From Nocardioides ginsengisegetis (GTDB taxonomy: Bacteria > Actinomycetota > Actinomycetes > Propionibacteriales > Nocardioidaceae), in NCBI RefSeq assembly GCF_014138045.1, contig NZ_JACGXA010000001.1, positions 431,501-495,500 on the forward strand: a stretch of 64,000 nt of DNA, read 5' to 3'. Of the stretch, positions 49,901 to 56,871 are shown in pieces. Numbering within the stretch: position 1 is the stretch's first letter; every line of letters starts with the position of its first letter. A program made the translations under genes and the position numbers. The notes under the pieces are model-generated. The model saw nothing but the letters and a program-made list of their open reading frames with translations. It did not search any database and had not been told where the DNA came from.

Positions 49901-51673
49901 GTCGCTGGAGACCTCGATGCCGCCCACGCGGCCGCCGCCCGTGTCAGCCGCGGTGCCGGTCACGGTGATCTGGGCGCCCACCGGCACGTTGGTGTTGTTG
50001 GCCGGTCCGGTGATCGTCGAGGTTGGCGCTGTCGTGTCGGACGAGGCCGTCGCGGCGACCAGGCCGCTCTGCAGGGTGGTGGGCTGGACGCCCATGTCGG
50101 CCAGCAGGTTGACCGTCGCCTGGCGGGCCGCGGTGTCGGCGGCCGCGGAGCCGCGGTCGTGGTTGGCGTCCAGGGCCCAGGGCCACTGGATGGTGCCGGC
50201 ACCGAAGACGAGGGCGCCGCTCGGCGCCTTGTACATCGTCATCGCGTGGGTGGCGGTGCCGTTGCTGTAGTTGCTTCCGTAGTCCTGCAGCACCTGGGCG
50301 CTGCCGGTCGTCTGGGAGACGCGGAACAGACCCGCGGGGCGAGACCCGTTGTCGGCGTCCTCGTCCCACTCGTAGCCGATCACGCTGGACCCGATCGTCG
50401 TGGTCGCGTTGGTGCCCAGCGTTGCCACGCGCGTGTTGCGCCAGAAGCGCATCTTGCCGTCGGCCGACCCGACGACCATGTTGATCGCGCAGCAGTTGGC
50501 CGTGAAGATCGTCCCGCTCAGGGCGTTCTCCGGCCGCCCGCCGTCAGCGGGCGGGCTGAAGCGTGGATCGCGCCAGGTGCCCGTCCACGTGGTCGGGTCC
50601 TGCGGGTCGATGGGCGCGTTGGCGTGTGTCTCCTTGTAGGTCACCAGCGTCCGGTTCGGCGTGCTCGGCCCCGCGATGCTGGGCTCCCAGCGGGTCTTCC
50701 AGAAGATCTCGTTGCCGCTGAAGAACGCGAGGTTCACCCCGGCGGCGCGGGCCGCCTCGACGTTGGCGCGCTGCTGGCCGGACCAGTACTCGTCGTGCCC
50801 GACGGACATGAAGACCTTGTGCTCGAGGAGCTCGGCCCCGCGGGTGGCGGTGTCGACCCCGGAGGTGTAGCTGACGTCGTACCCGTTGGACTCCAGCCAG
50901 CGCACCATCGGGTACTCCGAGTTGAAGACGAAGTCCTCGGGGCTCGTGTCGCGGGTCGTGAACGGCCGGTTGTAGCTGACCTTGTAGGCGCGCCCGGCGG
51001 GGGAGCCGACGTACAGGCTGTTGCCGCCGTACTGGTTGTAGGCCTGCCAGGTCGTGTCGGAGGTCTGCACGAGGATCTTGGAGCTCGAGTTGTCGTTGCG
51101 CACCACGAAGAAGACGTGGCTCGCCCCGGCCGTCCCGTCGGTGCGGTTCAGCTTGGCGAAGTAGATGCCCGAGACCGCGGTGGCCGGCACGGTCCACGAC
51201 GCGTTCTGGGTCCAGTTGCCGCAGTCGATCAGGCCGGTCGTGGTGTCGTTGAGGCAGTTGGGCTGGTTGGTCACGATCGTGGTCGGGTTGACCGTCGCGA
51301 CCAGCCGGGCGCCCATGCCGCCGTAGTAGCCCATCCGGTAGATGTCGAGGCGGTACGACGTCGCCGGGGTGTCGATCTTGAAGCCCTCGGTCTCGCCCAC
51401 GTTGACGCTCATCTGGGTGGCAAAGCCCTGGATCGAGCCGCTGCCCGCTCCGGTGATGCCCCACTCGCTCTGCGGGTTGCCGGTCTTGGTGTTCTCGCAC
51501 GCCACGGGGCTGACGACCGGCGCGTCGCAGGGCGCCGCGACCGCGACCTGCGCGGGGATCACGGTGAGGAACGCCGTGACCAGGGCGCCGGCGAGGACGG
51601 CCAGCCAGGTCGCGGCCCGTCGGCGGGTGCGTCGTGGGGTGGTCCCTTGCCTGCGCGTCCGGGTCATGAGCAT
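43916..51673 (-). CDS. Giant secreted multidomain protein: DMFase beta-like, DUF4082, Big_5 and FN3 modules
   Basis: The 2585-residue product has a signal peptide (1-47, ends VAVAA), an N,N-dimethylformamidase beta-subunit-like domain (about 60-540), an Ig-like domain (544-645), three DUF4082 domains (about 651-811, 1024-1184, 1399-1562), five Big_5/SbsA Ig-like domains between and after them, a flavodoxin/amidotransferase-like domain (about 1671-1895), a degenerate polysaccharide deacetylase-like domain (about 1918-2190, TGDDHG and ALHPQNQC), two fibronectin/PAP-type domains (about 2255-2440) and a C-terminal beta domain. No sortase motif is seen. Cell-surface or released enzyme acting on glycans is inferred. 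ATG at 51673 or 51667. Confidence 0.85.
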   Translation of the reverse strand: MLMTRTRRQGTTPRRTRRRAATWLAVLAGALVTAFLTVIPAQVAVAAPCDAPVVSPVACENTKTGNPQSEWGITGAGSGSIQGFATQMSVNVGETEGFKIDTPATSYRLDIYRMGYYGGMGARLVATVNPTTIVTNQPNCLNDTTTGLIDCGNWTQNASWTVPATAVSGIYFAKLNRTDGTAGASHVFFVVRNDNSSSKILVQTSDTTWQAYNQYGGNSLYVGSPAGRAYKVSYNRPFTTRDTSPEDFVFNSEYPMVRWLESNGYDVSYTSGVDTATRGAELLEHKVFMSVGHDEYWSGQQRANVEAARAAGVNLAFFSGNEIFWKTRWEPSIAGPSTPNRTLVTYKETHANAPIDPQDPTTWTGTWRDPRFSPPADGGRPENALSGTIFTANCCAINMVVGSADGKMRFWRNTRVATLGTNATTTIGSSVIGYEWDEDADNGSRPAGLFRVSQTTGSAQVLQDYGSNYSNGTATHAMTMYKAPSGALVFGAGTIQWPWALDANHDRGSAAADTAARQATVNLLADMGVQPTTLQSGLVAATASSDTTAPTSTITGPANNTNVPVGAQITVTGTAADTGGGRVGGIEVSSDNGATWHRATGRESWTYSFTPPSAGTLNIRSRAVDDSGNIEAPKAGITVTVGSSGGPVSCPCSIWPSTATPAGTDPDTSSVELGVKFRASQDGFITGIRYYKASASTGTHVGTLWSGTGTKLATVTFTGETASGWQQATFSSPVPVTANTTYVASYFTPSRYVVSGAYFASSPVINGPLTALRDGSDGGNGLYRYGSTAGQFPTSTYNSENYWVDVVFQPGTDTTKPTLTGRTPAAGATNVSVGATPTATFSEDVTQASIAFTLKNPAGTTIAATTAYDAATRTSTLTPSAALAPSTTYTATVSGASDAAGNVMDPATWTFTTAAADTTKPTLTGRTPAPGAANVLVTTAATAVFSEPVTAGSITFTLKNPAGVAVAATTSYNAGTQTATLTPSASLATSTTYTAAVSGATDPSGNVMDPVSWTFTTAPPSSNNCPCTIWPSTATPAGTDPDTSSVELGVKFRAAQDGFITGIRYYKASVSTGTHVGTLWTGTGTKLATVTFTGETASGWQQATFASPVPVTANTTYVASYFTPSRYVVSGAYFASSPVINGPLTALRDGSDGGNGLYRYGSTAGQFPTSTYNSENYWVDVVFQPGTDTTKPTLTGRTPAAGATNVSVGATPTATFSEDVTQASIAFTLKNPAGTTIAATTAYDAATRTSTLTPSAALAASTTYTATVSGASDAAGNVMDPATWTFTTAAADTTKPTLTGRTPAPGAANVLVTTAATAVFSEPVTAGSITFTLKNPAGVAVAATTSYNAGTQTATLTPSASLATSTTYTAAVSGATDPSGNVMDPVSWTFTTAPPSSNNCPCTIWPSTATPAGTDPDTSSVELGVKFRAAQDGFITGIRYYKASASTGTHVGTLWTGTGTKLATVTFTGETASGWQQATFASPVPVTANTTYVASYFTPSRYVVSGAYFATSATTRGPLTALRDGTDGGNGLYRYGSTAGSFPNNTYNSENYWVDVVYQDSATDTTPPSLVAQTPTPAATGVPTNTQVTATYNEPVKVGSATVALRNPAGTLIPGTTTYDTSGTRVVFEPGTALQASTTYSVQVTGVSDAANNVAPTASWSFQTAAPAPPAPDQGPGGPIAVVTSSTAPISTYLAEIMRGEGLNEFSTMGAAALTAANLAAFRVVVLGDVPVTDAQVTALSDWVTAGGDLILMRPDPRFLSLAGLTAQTGSVSDGYLAVDASTAPGAGITTDTMQFHGTANRYALSGATTVATLYTTATASTGLPAVTWRTVGTSGGQVATFAFDLAKSIVQTRQGNPAWAGQERDGTSPVRSDDQYFGGTSTDWVNLSKVQIPQADEQQRLLANLITVMSRDKLPMPRFWYFPDTTKAVVVATGDDHGNGGTKGRFDAYLAASPPGCSVAAWTCPRFTSYIYPSTPFTSADASAYTAQGFEVALHPQNQCNDYGTLTDLQGTYSADLAAWRAKYTGIASPTTSRYHCIVWSDWSSQPKAELANGIRLDTNYYYWPGTWVQDRPGFMTGSGIPQRLTDTDGSLIDVYQAHTFMTDESQQSYPATPNALLDRALGPLGYYGAFTANVHTDYSTTYEDSQLLASAQAHGVPVITARQLLTWTDGRNGSSFGNLAWSGGNLTFTIAVGTGASRLTAMLPTTGPGGLQIATLSRGGTSVAFTKMTVKGQEYAVFPASAGSWTATYTTTGSLTAGPARVTATRETGATVAWSTTRAATSTVLVGAGAGSLSPVERADRTTQHRVVLSGLRPGATYRYRVVSRLPNGTTRAWPAYGRPAATFRTRAVDTLAPTISRLRTISLPDGTARVSWQTSEPSDSLVSFGQTALPLLGAETRRDGELVRRHTVVLTGLDPSAAYWLSAESADAAGNSASTSVVALDTGKAGVALQSSQFLTGTLSGDLRLGDGGFGALTLPGGGRGTFESTTQDSRLKGDWRQALVEDSGATGARTVVAVRTGSSPEPNGSWTGWRTVATDGSTFRSPGRYLQFRVTMVAPTGTAYSVTAVGFTHDGTPPEVVGEGD
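47145..48269 (-). repeat. 1125-bp tandem repeat, unit 1
   Basis: The unit encodes 375 residues (most of a DUF4082 domain plus two Big_5 domains). It is about 99% identical to 48270-49394 with only a few single-base differences, such as GATGCC/GATACC near 47339 and 48464. Confidence 0.9.
48270..49394 (-). repeat. 1125-bp tandem repeat, unit 2
   Basis: This is the second almost identical unit, in frame, in direct tandem with unit 1. Such identity means a very recent duplication or ongoing gene conversion. Confidence 0.9.
49395..49725 (-). repeat. Partial third repeat copy, more diverged
   Basis: The first 65 nt match the other units; after that the DUF4082 coding sequence has silent and other changes, for example GGCCGTGACCGGGACGGG. 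It is the older copy. Confidence 0.75.
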
Positions 51674-51849
51674 GTGCGCACCTACTGACTGACGGTCCCT
51701 CGGCTCCCCGCCCCGATGTGCGTCGTGAGCGTCGTCCGGCGTGCGCCGGCGGCGCGGGAAGAACTCCGCTGATCGCCGGAGCGTAGGAGCGGAAACGCCC
51801 TCGAAACGGGCTCGGCCGGTGGATTACCGAAGATGAAGGACAGTCTCCG

Positions 51850-51855
51850 TAGAGT
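51850..51855 (+). promoter_or_regulatory. -10 box of the VOC gene (leaderless)
   Basis: TAGAGT ends 7 nt before the ATG at 51863, favouring that start over an ATG at 51833. Confidence 0.55.
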
Positions 51856-51862
51856 GGCCCGC

Positions 51863-52246
51863 ATGCGGGCCCTCCACCACCTCGACCTGTGGGTCGGCGA
51901 CCCCGTCGTCGCTGCTGCCGAGTGGGGGTGGCTGCTCGGCGAGCTCGAGTGGGACGTCTCCGACGACGGCCGCTCCTGGGCGCACCCCGACGGGACCTAC
52001 CTGTTCATGGAGCGCTCCCCGGACCAGGTCGACGCGCCGTTCGACCGGATGCGCGCCGGCATCAACCATCTCGCCTTCACCGTCGAGGACCGCACGCTCC
52101 TCGACCGGATGCGCGCGGAGTCCTCCTCGCACGGCTGGCACGAACTGTTCGCCGATCGCTACCCGCACGCCGGCGGCGACCAGCACACGGCGCTCTACCT
52201 CGAGAGCTCCGAGGGCTTCGAGGTCGAGATCGTTCTCGCTGGTTGA
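51863..52246 (+). CDS. VOC family protein
   Basis: The 127-residue protein has the metal site pattern of the VOC fold: LHHLDLWVGD at the start, GINHLAFTVED (His) in the second half, and LESSEGFEVEIV with the final Glu. Its stop codon TGA lies inside a REP-like element. It might be a dioxygenase-like or resistance protein; no substrate is evident. Confidence 0.8.
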   Translation: MRALHHLDLWVGDPVVAAAEWGWLLGELEWDVSDDGRSWAHPDGTYLFMERSPDQVDAPFDRMRAGINHLAFTVEDRTLLDRMRAESSSHGWHELFADRYPHAGGDQHTALYLESSEGFEVEIVLAG

Positions 52247-52275
52247 GGAGGTTGCGCAGCAACCGTCTCGAAACC
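52241..52275. repeat. REP-like palindromic element, copy 2
   Basis: GGTTGAGGAG, a GTTGC-GCA-GCAAC hairpin core, then CGTCTCGAAACC. The GGTTGA supplies the stop codon of the VOC gene. It shares outer boxes with 42183-42243. Confidence 0.72.
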
Positions 52276-52281
52276 CCCGCC

Positions 52282-53478
52282 TCAGGCGTGCTCGACGACG
52301 AGGACCGTCCGCTCCGCGGCCAGCAGCACGGCGCCCACGAGCGAGGCGCGTTCCCCGAGCTCGCTGGCCAGGATCGGGGTGAGCGCGACCGAGTCGAGCG
52401 CGTGCCGGCGCAGGCCGATCCGGGCGGACTCCAGCAGGAGGTCGCCTGCGCGCGCCATGTCGCCGCCGATGACGACGACCGAGGGATTGATCAGGTTGAC
52501 CACCGAGGCGATGCCCTTGCCGAGGTGGAGCCCGGCATCCTCGAGGGCGCGCTGGGCCGACACGTTGCCGGTGCGGGCCGCGTCGAGCAGGTCGTCGAGC
52601 GTCGCGTCGGGAAGCTGGCCGGCCATCATGGCGAGCACGGTGCCGGTGGAGGCGTAGGCCTCGAGGCAGCCGCGGCTCCCGCAGCGGCACAGCGGGCCGG
52701 CGTCGTCGAGGGTGAGGTGGCCGATCTCGCCGGCGGTGCCTCCCGAGCCGTGGAACAGCTCGTTGTGGATGATGATGCCGGCGCCGACGCCGGAGGAGAT
52801 CTTCACGAAGACCGAGCTGTCGTGGCCGCGCGCGACGCCCTGGCGGTGCTCGGCGAGCGCGCCGAGGTTGGCGTCGTTCTCGACGTGCACGGGGATCCCG
52901 AAGTGCTCCTCGGCGGCGGCCCGCGTGTTGACGCCGTCCCAGCCGGGGAAGATCGCGGAGGAGCGGACCACGTCGTTGGTGACCGGCGCGGGCAGGCCCA
53001 GGCCGATGTGGCGGATGGGTCCGGCAGGGTCGAACTTCGAGGTCATCGCGTCGAGCATGGACGAGGCGAGCCGGAGGGCCTCGATGTGGGCGTGGCCCTG
53101 CTCGAGGGGCTGGCGTTCCTCGGCGAGCAGACGTCCGGTCAGGTCGCCGATCGCCACGGCGACGTGGCTGTGCCCGAAGTCGACGCCTCCCACGATGCCC
53201 GCGGCGCGGGCCAGCCGGATCGCCGACCCCCGTCGGCCGCTGCCGGCCTCGGTCTCGACCAGCCCGGACGCGACCAGCTCCCGCACGATGTTGGAGACCG
53301 TGGCCGGGGCCAGGCCCGTCACCCGGGCCAGCTCGGCCTGGGTGAAGTCGCCCCCGGTGAGGTCCGCCGTGGGGCCCGGGGCGGACCCGCTGCGGAGTAC
53401 GTCGAGCACCCGCTGCTGGTTCGCCGTACGCAGCGTGGAGGTCGACCCGGGCGCCGCGTCGGTGCGGTGATGACGCAT
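52282..53478 (-). CDS. ROK-family transcriptional regulator
   Basis: The 398-residue protein joins a winged helix (about 18-80, with FTQAELARVTGLAPATVSNIVREL) to a ROK sugar-kinase-like domain (about 95-398) with GGVDFGHSHVAVAI, the zinc motif CRCGSRGCLEAYAS and LINPSVVVIGGD. It is divergent from a sugar ABC transporter and should respond to its sugar. Start at 53478, or 53490. Confidence 0.9.
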   Translation of the reverse strand: MRHHRTDAAPGSTSTLRTANQQRVLDVLRSGSAPGPTADLTGGDFTQAELARVTGLAPATVSNIVRELVASGLVETEAGSGRRGSAIRLARAAGIVGGVDFGHSHVAVAIGDLTGRLLAEERQPLEQGHAHIEALRLASSMLDAMTSKFDPAGPIRHIGLGLPAPVTNDVVRSSAIFPGWDGVNTRAAAEEHFGIPVHVENDANLGALAEHRQGVARGHDSSVFVKISSGVGAGIIIHNELFHGSGGTAGEIGHLTLDDAGPLCRCGSRGCLEAYASTGTVLAMMAGQLPDATLDDLLDAARTGNVSAQRALEDAGLHLGKGIASVVNLINPSVVVIGGDMARAGDLLLESARIGLRRHALDSVALTPILASELGERASLVGAVLLAAERTVLVVEHA

Positions 53479-53509
53479 GGCAGGAACCATGACGCACGAC
53501 GGCCTTGTG

Positions 53510-53574
53510 GTCAAGACGTGATGAATAACTCGCTCCATGTACCGGAATGATCATTTTTGCGTTCACGTCTTGAC
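53510..53574. promoter_or_regulatory. 12-bp inverted repeat between ROK regulator and ABC operon
   Basis: GTCAAGACGTGA (53510-53521) and its exact complement TCACGTCTTGAC (53563-53574) are 41 nt apart in the divergent gap. Each half may be an operator half-site for the ROK regulator, covering both promoters. The centre-to-centre distance is 53 nt, about five helical turns, which would suit looping. Confidence 0.7.
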
Positions 53575-53656
53575 GACAAGCATGTGACGGTCAACACTCG
53601 GACCCAGATCAGTCGGGCATGCGCCGCCGCGCCGGCCCCCAGTCGAGGAGAGATAC

Positions 53657-54748
53657 GTGTCCACACCCCTTCACCGCGTCGCAGCCCTCGGGTTCGCGCT
53701 CATCATCGGCACCGGTGGGCTCGCGGCCTGCGGCGCCAACGACTCCACCAAGAGCGGCAGCAGCGACTCCGGCAAGACCATTGCCCTGCTCCTCCCCGAG
53801 TCCAAGACCACCCGCTACGAGGCGTTCGACAAGCCGCTCTTCGAGGCCGCGGTCAAGAAGCTCTGCAGCGACTGCAACGTGACCTACTACAACGCCGACC
53901 AGGACGAGACCAAGCAGTCCCAGCAGGTCGACACCGCCATCAGCGACGGCGCGAGCGTCATCGTCCTCGACCCGGTCAACGGTGCCGGCGCGGGCGCGAT
54001 GGTCCAGTCCGCCCAGGACTCCGGCGCGAAGGTCATCGCCTACGACCGGTTCATCGAGGGCGCGGACTACTACATGTCCTTCGACAACGAGACCGTCGGC
54101 AAGATGCAGGGCCAGGCCCTCGTCGACGCGATGGGCAACAAGGGCAACATCCTGATGCTCAACGGTGCCCCCTCCGACCCCAACGCCGCGCAGTTCAAGG
54201 CCGGCGCCCACTCGGTGATCGACGCCAGCGGCGTGAAGATCCTCCAGGAGTACGACAACCCCGACTGGAGCCCGGAGAACGCCCAGAAGTTCGTCACCGA
54301 CCAGCTCAGCAAGTACGACCCCAAGGAGATCAACGGGGTCTACGCCGCCAACGACGGCCAGGCCGGCGGCGTCGTCGCCGCGCTGACCGGTGCCAGCGTC
54401 CCCGCCGACGCGCTCCCGCCCATCACGGGTCAGGACGCCGAACTCGCTGCCGTGCAGCGGATCATCGCCGGTGAGCAGACCGTGACGATCTACAAGCCGA
54501 TCCCGATCGAGGCCAACACGGCCGCCGAGGTGGCCGTCAAGCTCGCCAACGGCGACGACGTCGGCAGCACCACGGACACCGGCATCGACCAGAGCGACTA
54601 CAACGGCGTCGCGTCGTTCATCTTCACCCCGATCGCGGTGACGAAGGACAACGTGGCGGACACCGTCATCAAGGACGGCTTCTACTCCGCCTCGGACATC
54701 TGCACGAGCGAGTACGCCGACGCCTGCAAGGCGGCTGGCATCTCCTGA
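53657..54748 (+). CDS. Sugar ABC transporter substrate-binding lipoprotein (XylF-like)
   Basis: The 363-residue periplasmic-binding-type protein has a signal peptide with lipobox GLAAC (Cys25), then a type I sugar-binding fold (VIVLDPVNG, KVIAYDRFIEG, GVYAANDGQAGGVVAAL, PITGQDAELAAVQRIIAGEQ). This is the xylose/ribose group. GAGGAGAG precedes the GTG start. First gene of a three-gene operon. Confidence 0.9.
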   Translation: MSTPLHRVAALGFALIIGTGGLAACGANDSTKSGSSDSGKTIALLLPESKTTRYEAFDKPLFEAAVKKLCSDCNVTYYNADQDETKQSQQVDTAISDGASVIVLDPVNGAGAGAMVQSAQDSGAKVIAYDRFIEGADYYMSFDNETVGKMQGQALVDAMGNKGNILMLNGAPSDPNAAQFKAGAHSVIDASGVKILQEYDNPDWSPENAQKFVTDQLSKYDPKEINGVYAANDGQAGGVVAALTGASVPADALPPITGQDAELAAVQRIIAGEQTVTIYKPIPIEANTAAEVAVKLANGDDVGSTTDTGIDQSDYNGVASFIFTPIAVTKDNVADTVIKDGFYSASDICTSEYADACKAAGIS

Positions 54749-55551
54749 TGAGCACCATGACGGAAGCGCCGGTCGGGGACGTGGTCCTGTCCCTGACCGG
54801 CGTGAACAAGAGGTTCGGCGCCGTGCAGGCCCTGACCGACGTGCACATGGAGGTGCGGGCCGGTGAGGTCGTGGCCCTCGTGGGCGACAACGGTGCCGGC
54901 AAGTCCACGCTGGTCAAGGTGATCTCCGGCGTCTACCAGCCCGACGGCGGCGACATCACCTTCGCCGGCCGCAAGGTCTCGGTGGGAGGGCCCTCACAGG
55001 CCCAGGCGCTCGGGATCGCCACGGTCTTCCAGGACCTCGCCCTGTGCGACAACCTGGACGTGGTGGCCAACCTGTTCCTGGGCCAGGAGCGGGCCAACGC
55101 CCACGTCCTCAACGAGGTCGAGATGGAGAAGGAGGCGTGGCGCCTGCTGCGCACCCTGTCTGCCAAGATCCCCTCGGTCCGGATCCCGATCGCCGCACTG
55201 TCCGGTGGTCAGCGCCAGACCGTCGCCATCGCCCGCAGCCTCGTGGGCAACCCCAAGGTCGTCATGCTCGACGAGCCGACGGCCGCCCTGGGCGTCGCCC
55301 AGACCGCGGAGGTGCTCAACCTCGTGGAGCGGCTGCGCGAGACGGGGCTCGGGGTCATCCTGATCAGCCACAACATGGCCGACGTCCAGGCGGTCGCCGA
55401 CCGCATCGTCGTCATGCGCCTGGGTCGCAACGCGGCGGAGTTCCGCGTCGAGGAGGCGTCTACCGAACAGCTGGTCGCCGCCATCACCGGCGCCTCGGAC
55501 AACGTCGTGGCGGCTCGTGCCGAGCGCCGGAAGGAGAGCCACGATGGCTGA
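54748..55551 (+). CDS. Sugar ABC transporter ATP-binding protein (single-domain)
   Basis: The 267-residue ATPase has Walker A GDNGAGKST, signature LSGGQRQ, Walker B VVMLDEPTAAL and the His in ISHNM. It has one ABC domain, unlike two-domain XylG/RbsA, so it probably works as a homodimer, as in FrcA-type systems. It overlaps the binding-protein stop by 1 nt. Confidence 0.9.
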   Translation: MSTMTEAPVGDVVLSLTGVNKRFGAVQALTDVHMEVRAGEVVALVGDNGAGKSTLVKVISGVYQPDGGDITFAGRKVSVGGPSQAQALGIATVFQDLALCDNLDVVANLFLGQERANAHVLNEVEMEKEAWRLLRTLSAKIPSVRIPIAALSGGQRQTVAIARSLVGNPKVVMLDEPTAALGVAQTAEVLNLVERLRETGLGVILISHNMADVQAVADRIVVMRLGRNAAEFRVEEASTEQLVAAITGASDNVVAARAERRKESHDG

Positions 55552-56797
55552 CACGGACACCCCCGCCCCGGCGGTCGCGACCGACCTCACCGACGAGCGG
55601 CTGATCAAGGCCGAGGGCTTCGCGGGCTACGCCAAGGTGCTGCTCGACCGGCTCAAGTCCGGCGAGCTCGGCAGCCTGCCGGTCGTGGTCGGCCTGATCG
55701 TGATCTGCATCGGCTTCTACTCCGCCGAGCCGGTCTTCCTCTCCTCGCGGAGCCTGGTCTCGATCATGCAGTTCGCGGCGCCCGTCGGGACGATCTCCCT
55801 CGGCATCGTGCTCGTCCTGCTGCTGGGCGAGATCGACCTGTCGGTCGGCTCGGTCAGCGGCCTCGCAGCCGCCTCGATGGCCGTGCTGACGGTCGAGAAG
55901 GGCCACTCGGCGGTGCTGGGGCTGATCGCGGGAATCCTGATCGGCCTCGCGATCGGTGCGCTCTACGCCGTGCTCTACACGCGGGTCGGCGTCCCGTCGT
56001 TCGTCTTCTCCCTCGCGGGACTGCTGAGCTTCCAGGGCCTGCTGCTCTACGTGCTGGGCAAGAACGGCACCATCAACCTGCCCTCGGACGGGTTCCTGGT
56101 GCAGTGGACGCGCTTCAAGTTCGTCTCGCACCCGGTGTCGTACCTCCTGGTCGCGCTCATCACGCTGGCCTTCCTCGGCGCTCAGCTGTGGGGCTCGCGC
56201 ACCCGCGCCCAGGCTGGCCTCAGCACTCCGTGGGTGCCGCTGATCGTGCTCAAGACGGTGCTCCTCGGTGCCGGGCTCGGGTTCCTGACCTACTACATCA
56301 ACATCGATCGCGGCTGGAGCTACCTCTGGCTGTTCTTCGTGCTGCTCGTGGTGGCCATGGACTTCGCGCTGCGCCGGACCCGCTGGGGACGGCACGTCTT
56401 CGCGGTCGGCGGCAACGTCGAGGCGGCGCGCCGCTCGGGCATCAAGGTGGGCCGGGTCTACTTCTCGGTCTTCGCCCTGTGCTCGATGCTCGCGGCGGTG
56501 GGTGGCCTGCTGGCCGCCGGTCTGCAGACCTCGGTCTCGCAGGCGTCCGGCACGACTGACACCAACCTGACCGCCATCGCGGCGGCCGTCATCGGTGGCA
56601 CCAGCCTCTTCGGTGGCCGCGGCTCGGCGTACTCCGCCCTGCTCGGCATCGTCGTGCTGCAGGCCATCCAGACCGGCCTCAACCTGGTCGGCGTGGACTC
56701 CTCGGTCCGGTTCATGGTGACCGGTGCCGTGCTCCTGCTGGCCGTGGCGATCGACTCGGTGTCGCGCCGGATCCGTTCCTCGAGCGGACGCGGCTGA
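55544..56797 (+). CDS. Sugar ABC transporter permease (XylH-like)
   Basis: The 417-residue membrane protein has 10 or so membrane segments and the conserved LLGEIDLSVGSVSGLAAA and AVGGNVEAARRSGIKV regions of the XylH/RbsC family. It overlaps the ATPase gene by 8 nt. It ends the operon; a GC-rich hairpin follows. Confidence 0.9.
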   Translation: MADTDTPAPAVATDLTDERLIKAEGFAGYAKVLLDRLKSGELGSLPVVVGLIVICIGFYSAEPVFLSSRSLVSIMQFAAPVGTISLGIVLVLLLGEIDLSVGSVSGLAAASMAVLTVEKGHSAVLGLIAGILIGLAIGALYAVLYTRVGVPSFVFSLAGLLSFQGLLLYVLGKNGTINLPSDGFLVQWTRFKFVSHPVSYLLVALITLAFLGAQLWGSRTRAQAGLSTPWVPLIVLKTVLLGAGLGFLTYYINIDRGWSYLWLFFVLLVVAMDFALRRTRWGRHVFAVGGNVEAARRSGIKVGRVYFSVFALCSMLAAVGGLLAAGLQTSVSQASGTTDTNLTAIAAAVIGGTSLFGGRGSAYSALLGIVVLQAIQTGLNLVGVDSSVRFMVTGAVLLLAVAIDSVSRRIRSSSGRG

Positions 56798-56818
56798 CCG
56801 ACCCCGAGGTCATCAGTC

Positions 56819-56857
56819 CCGAGGCCACCCGTTGCTGCGAAGCGCGGGTGGCCTCGG
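56819..56857. terminator. Bidirectional hairpin between ABC permease and kinase
   Basis: CCGAGGCCACCCG and its complement form a 13-bp stem with a 13-nt loop in the short gap between convergent genes. Confidence 0.75.
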
Positions 56858-56871
56858 TGCGTCCGGGCGGG

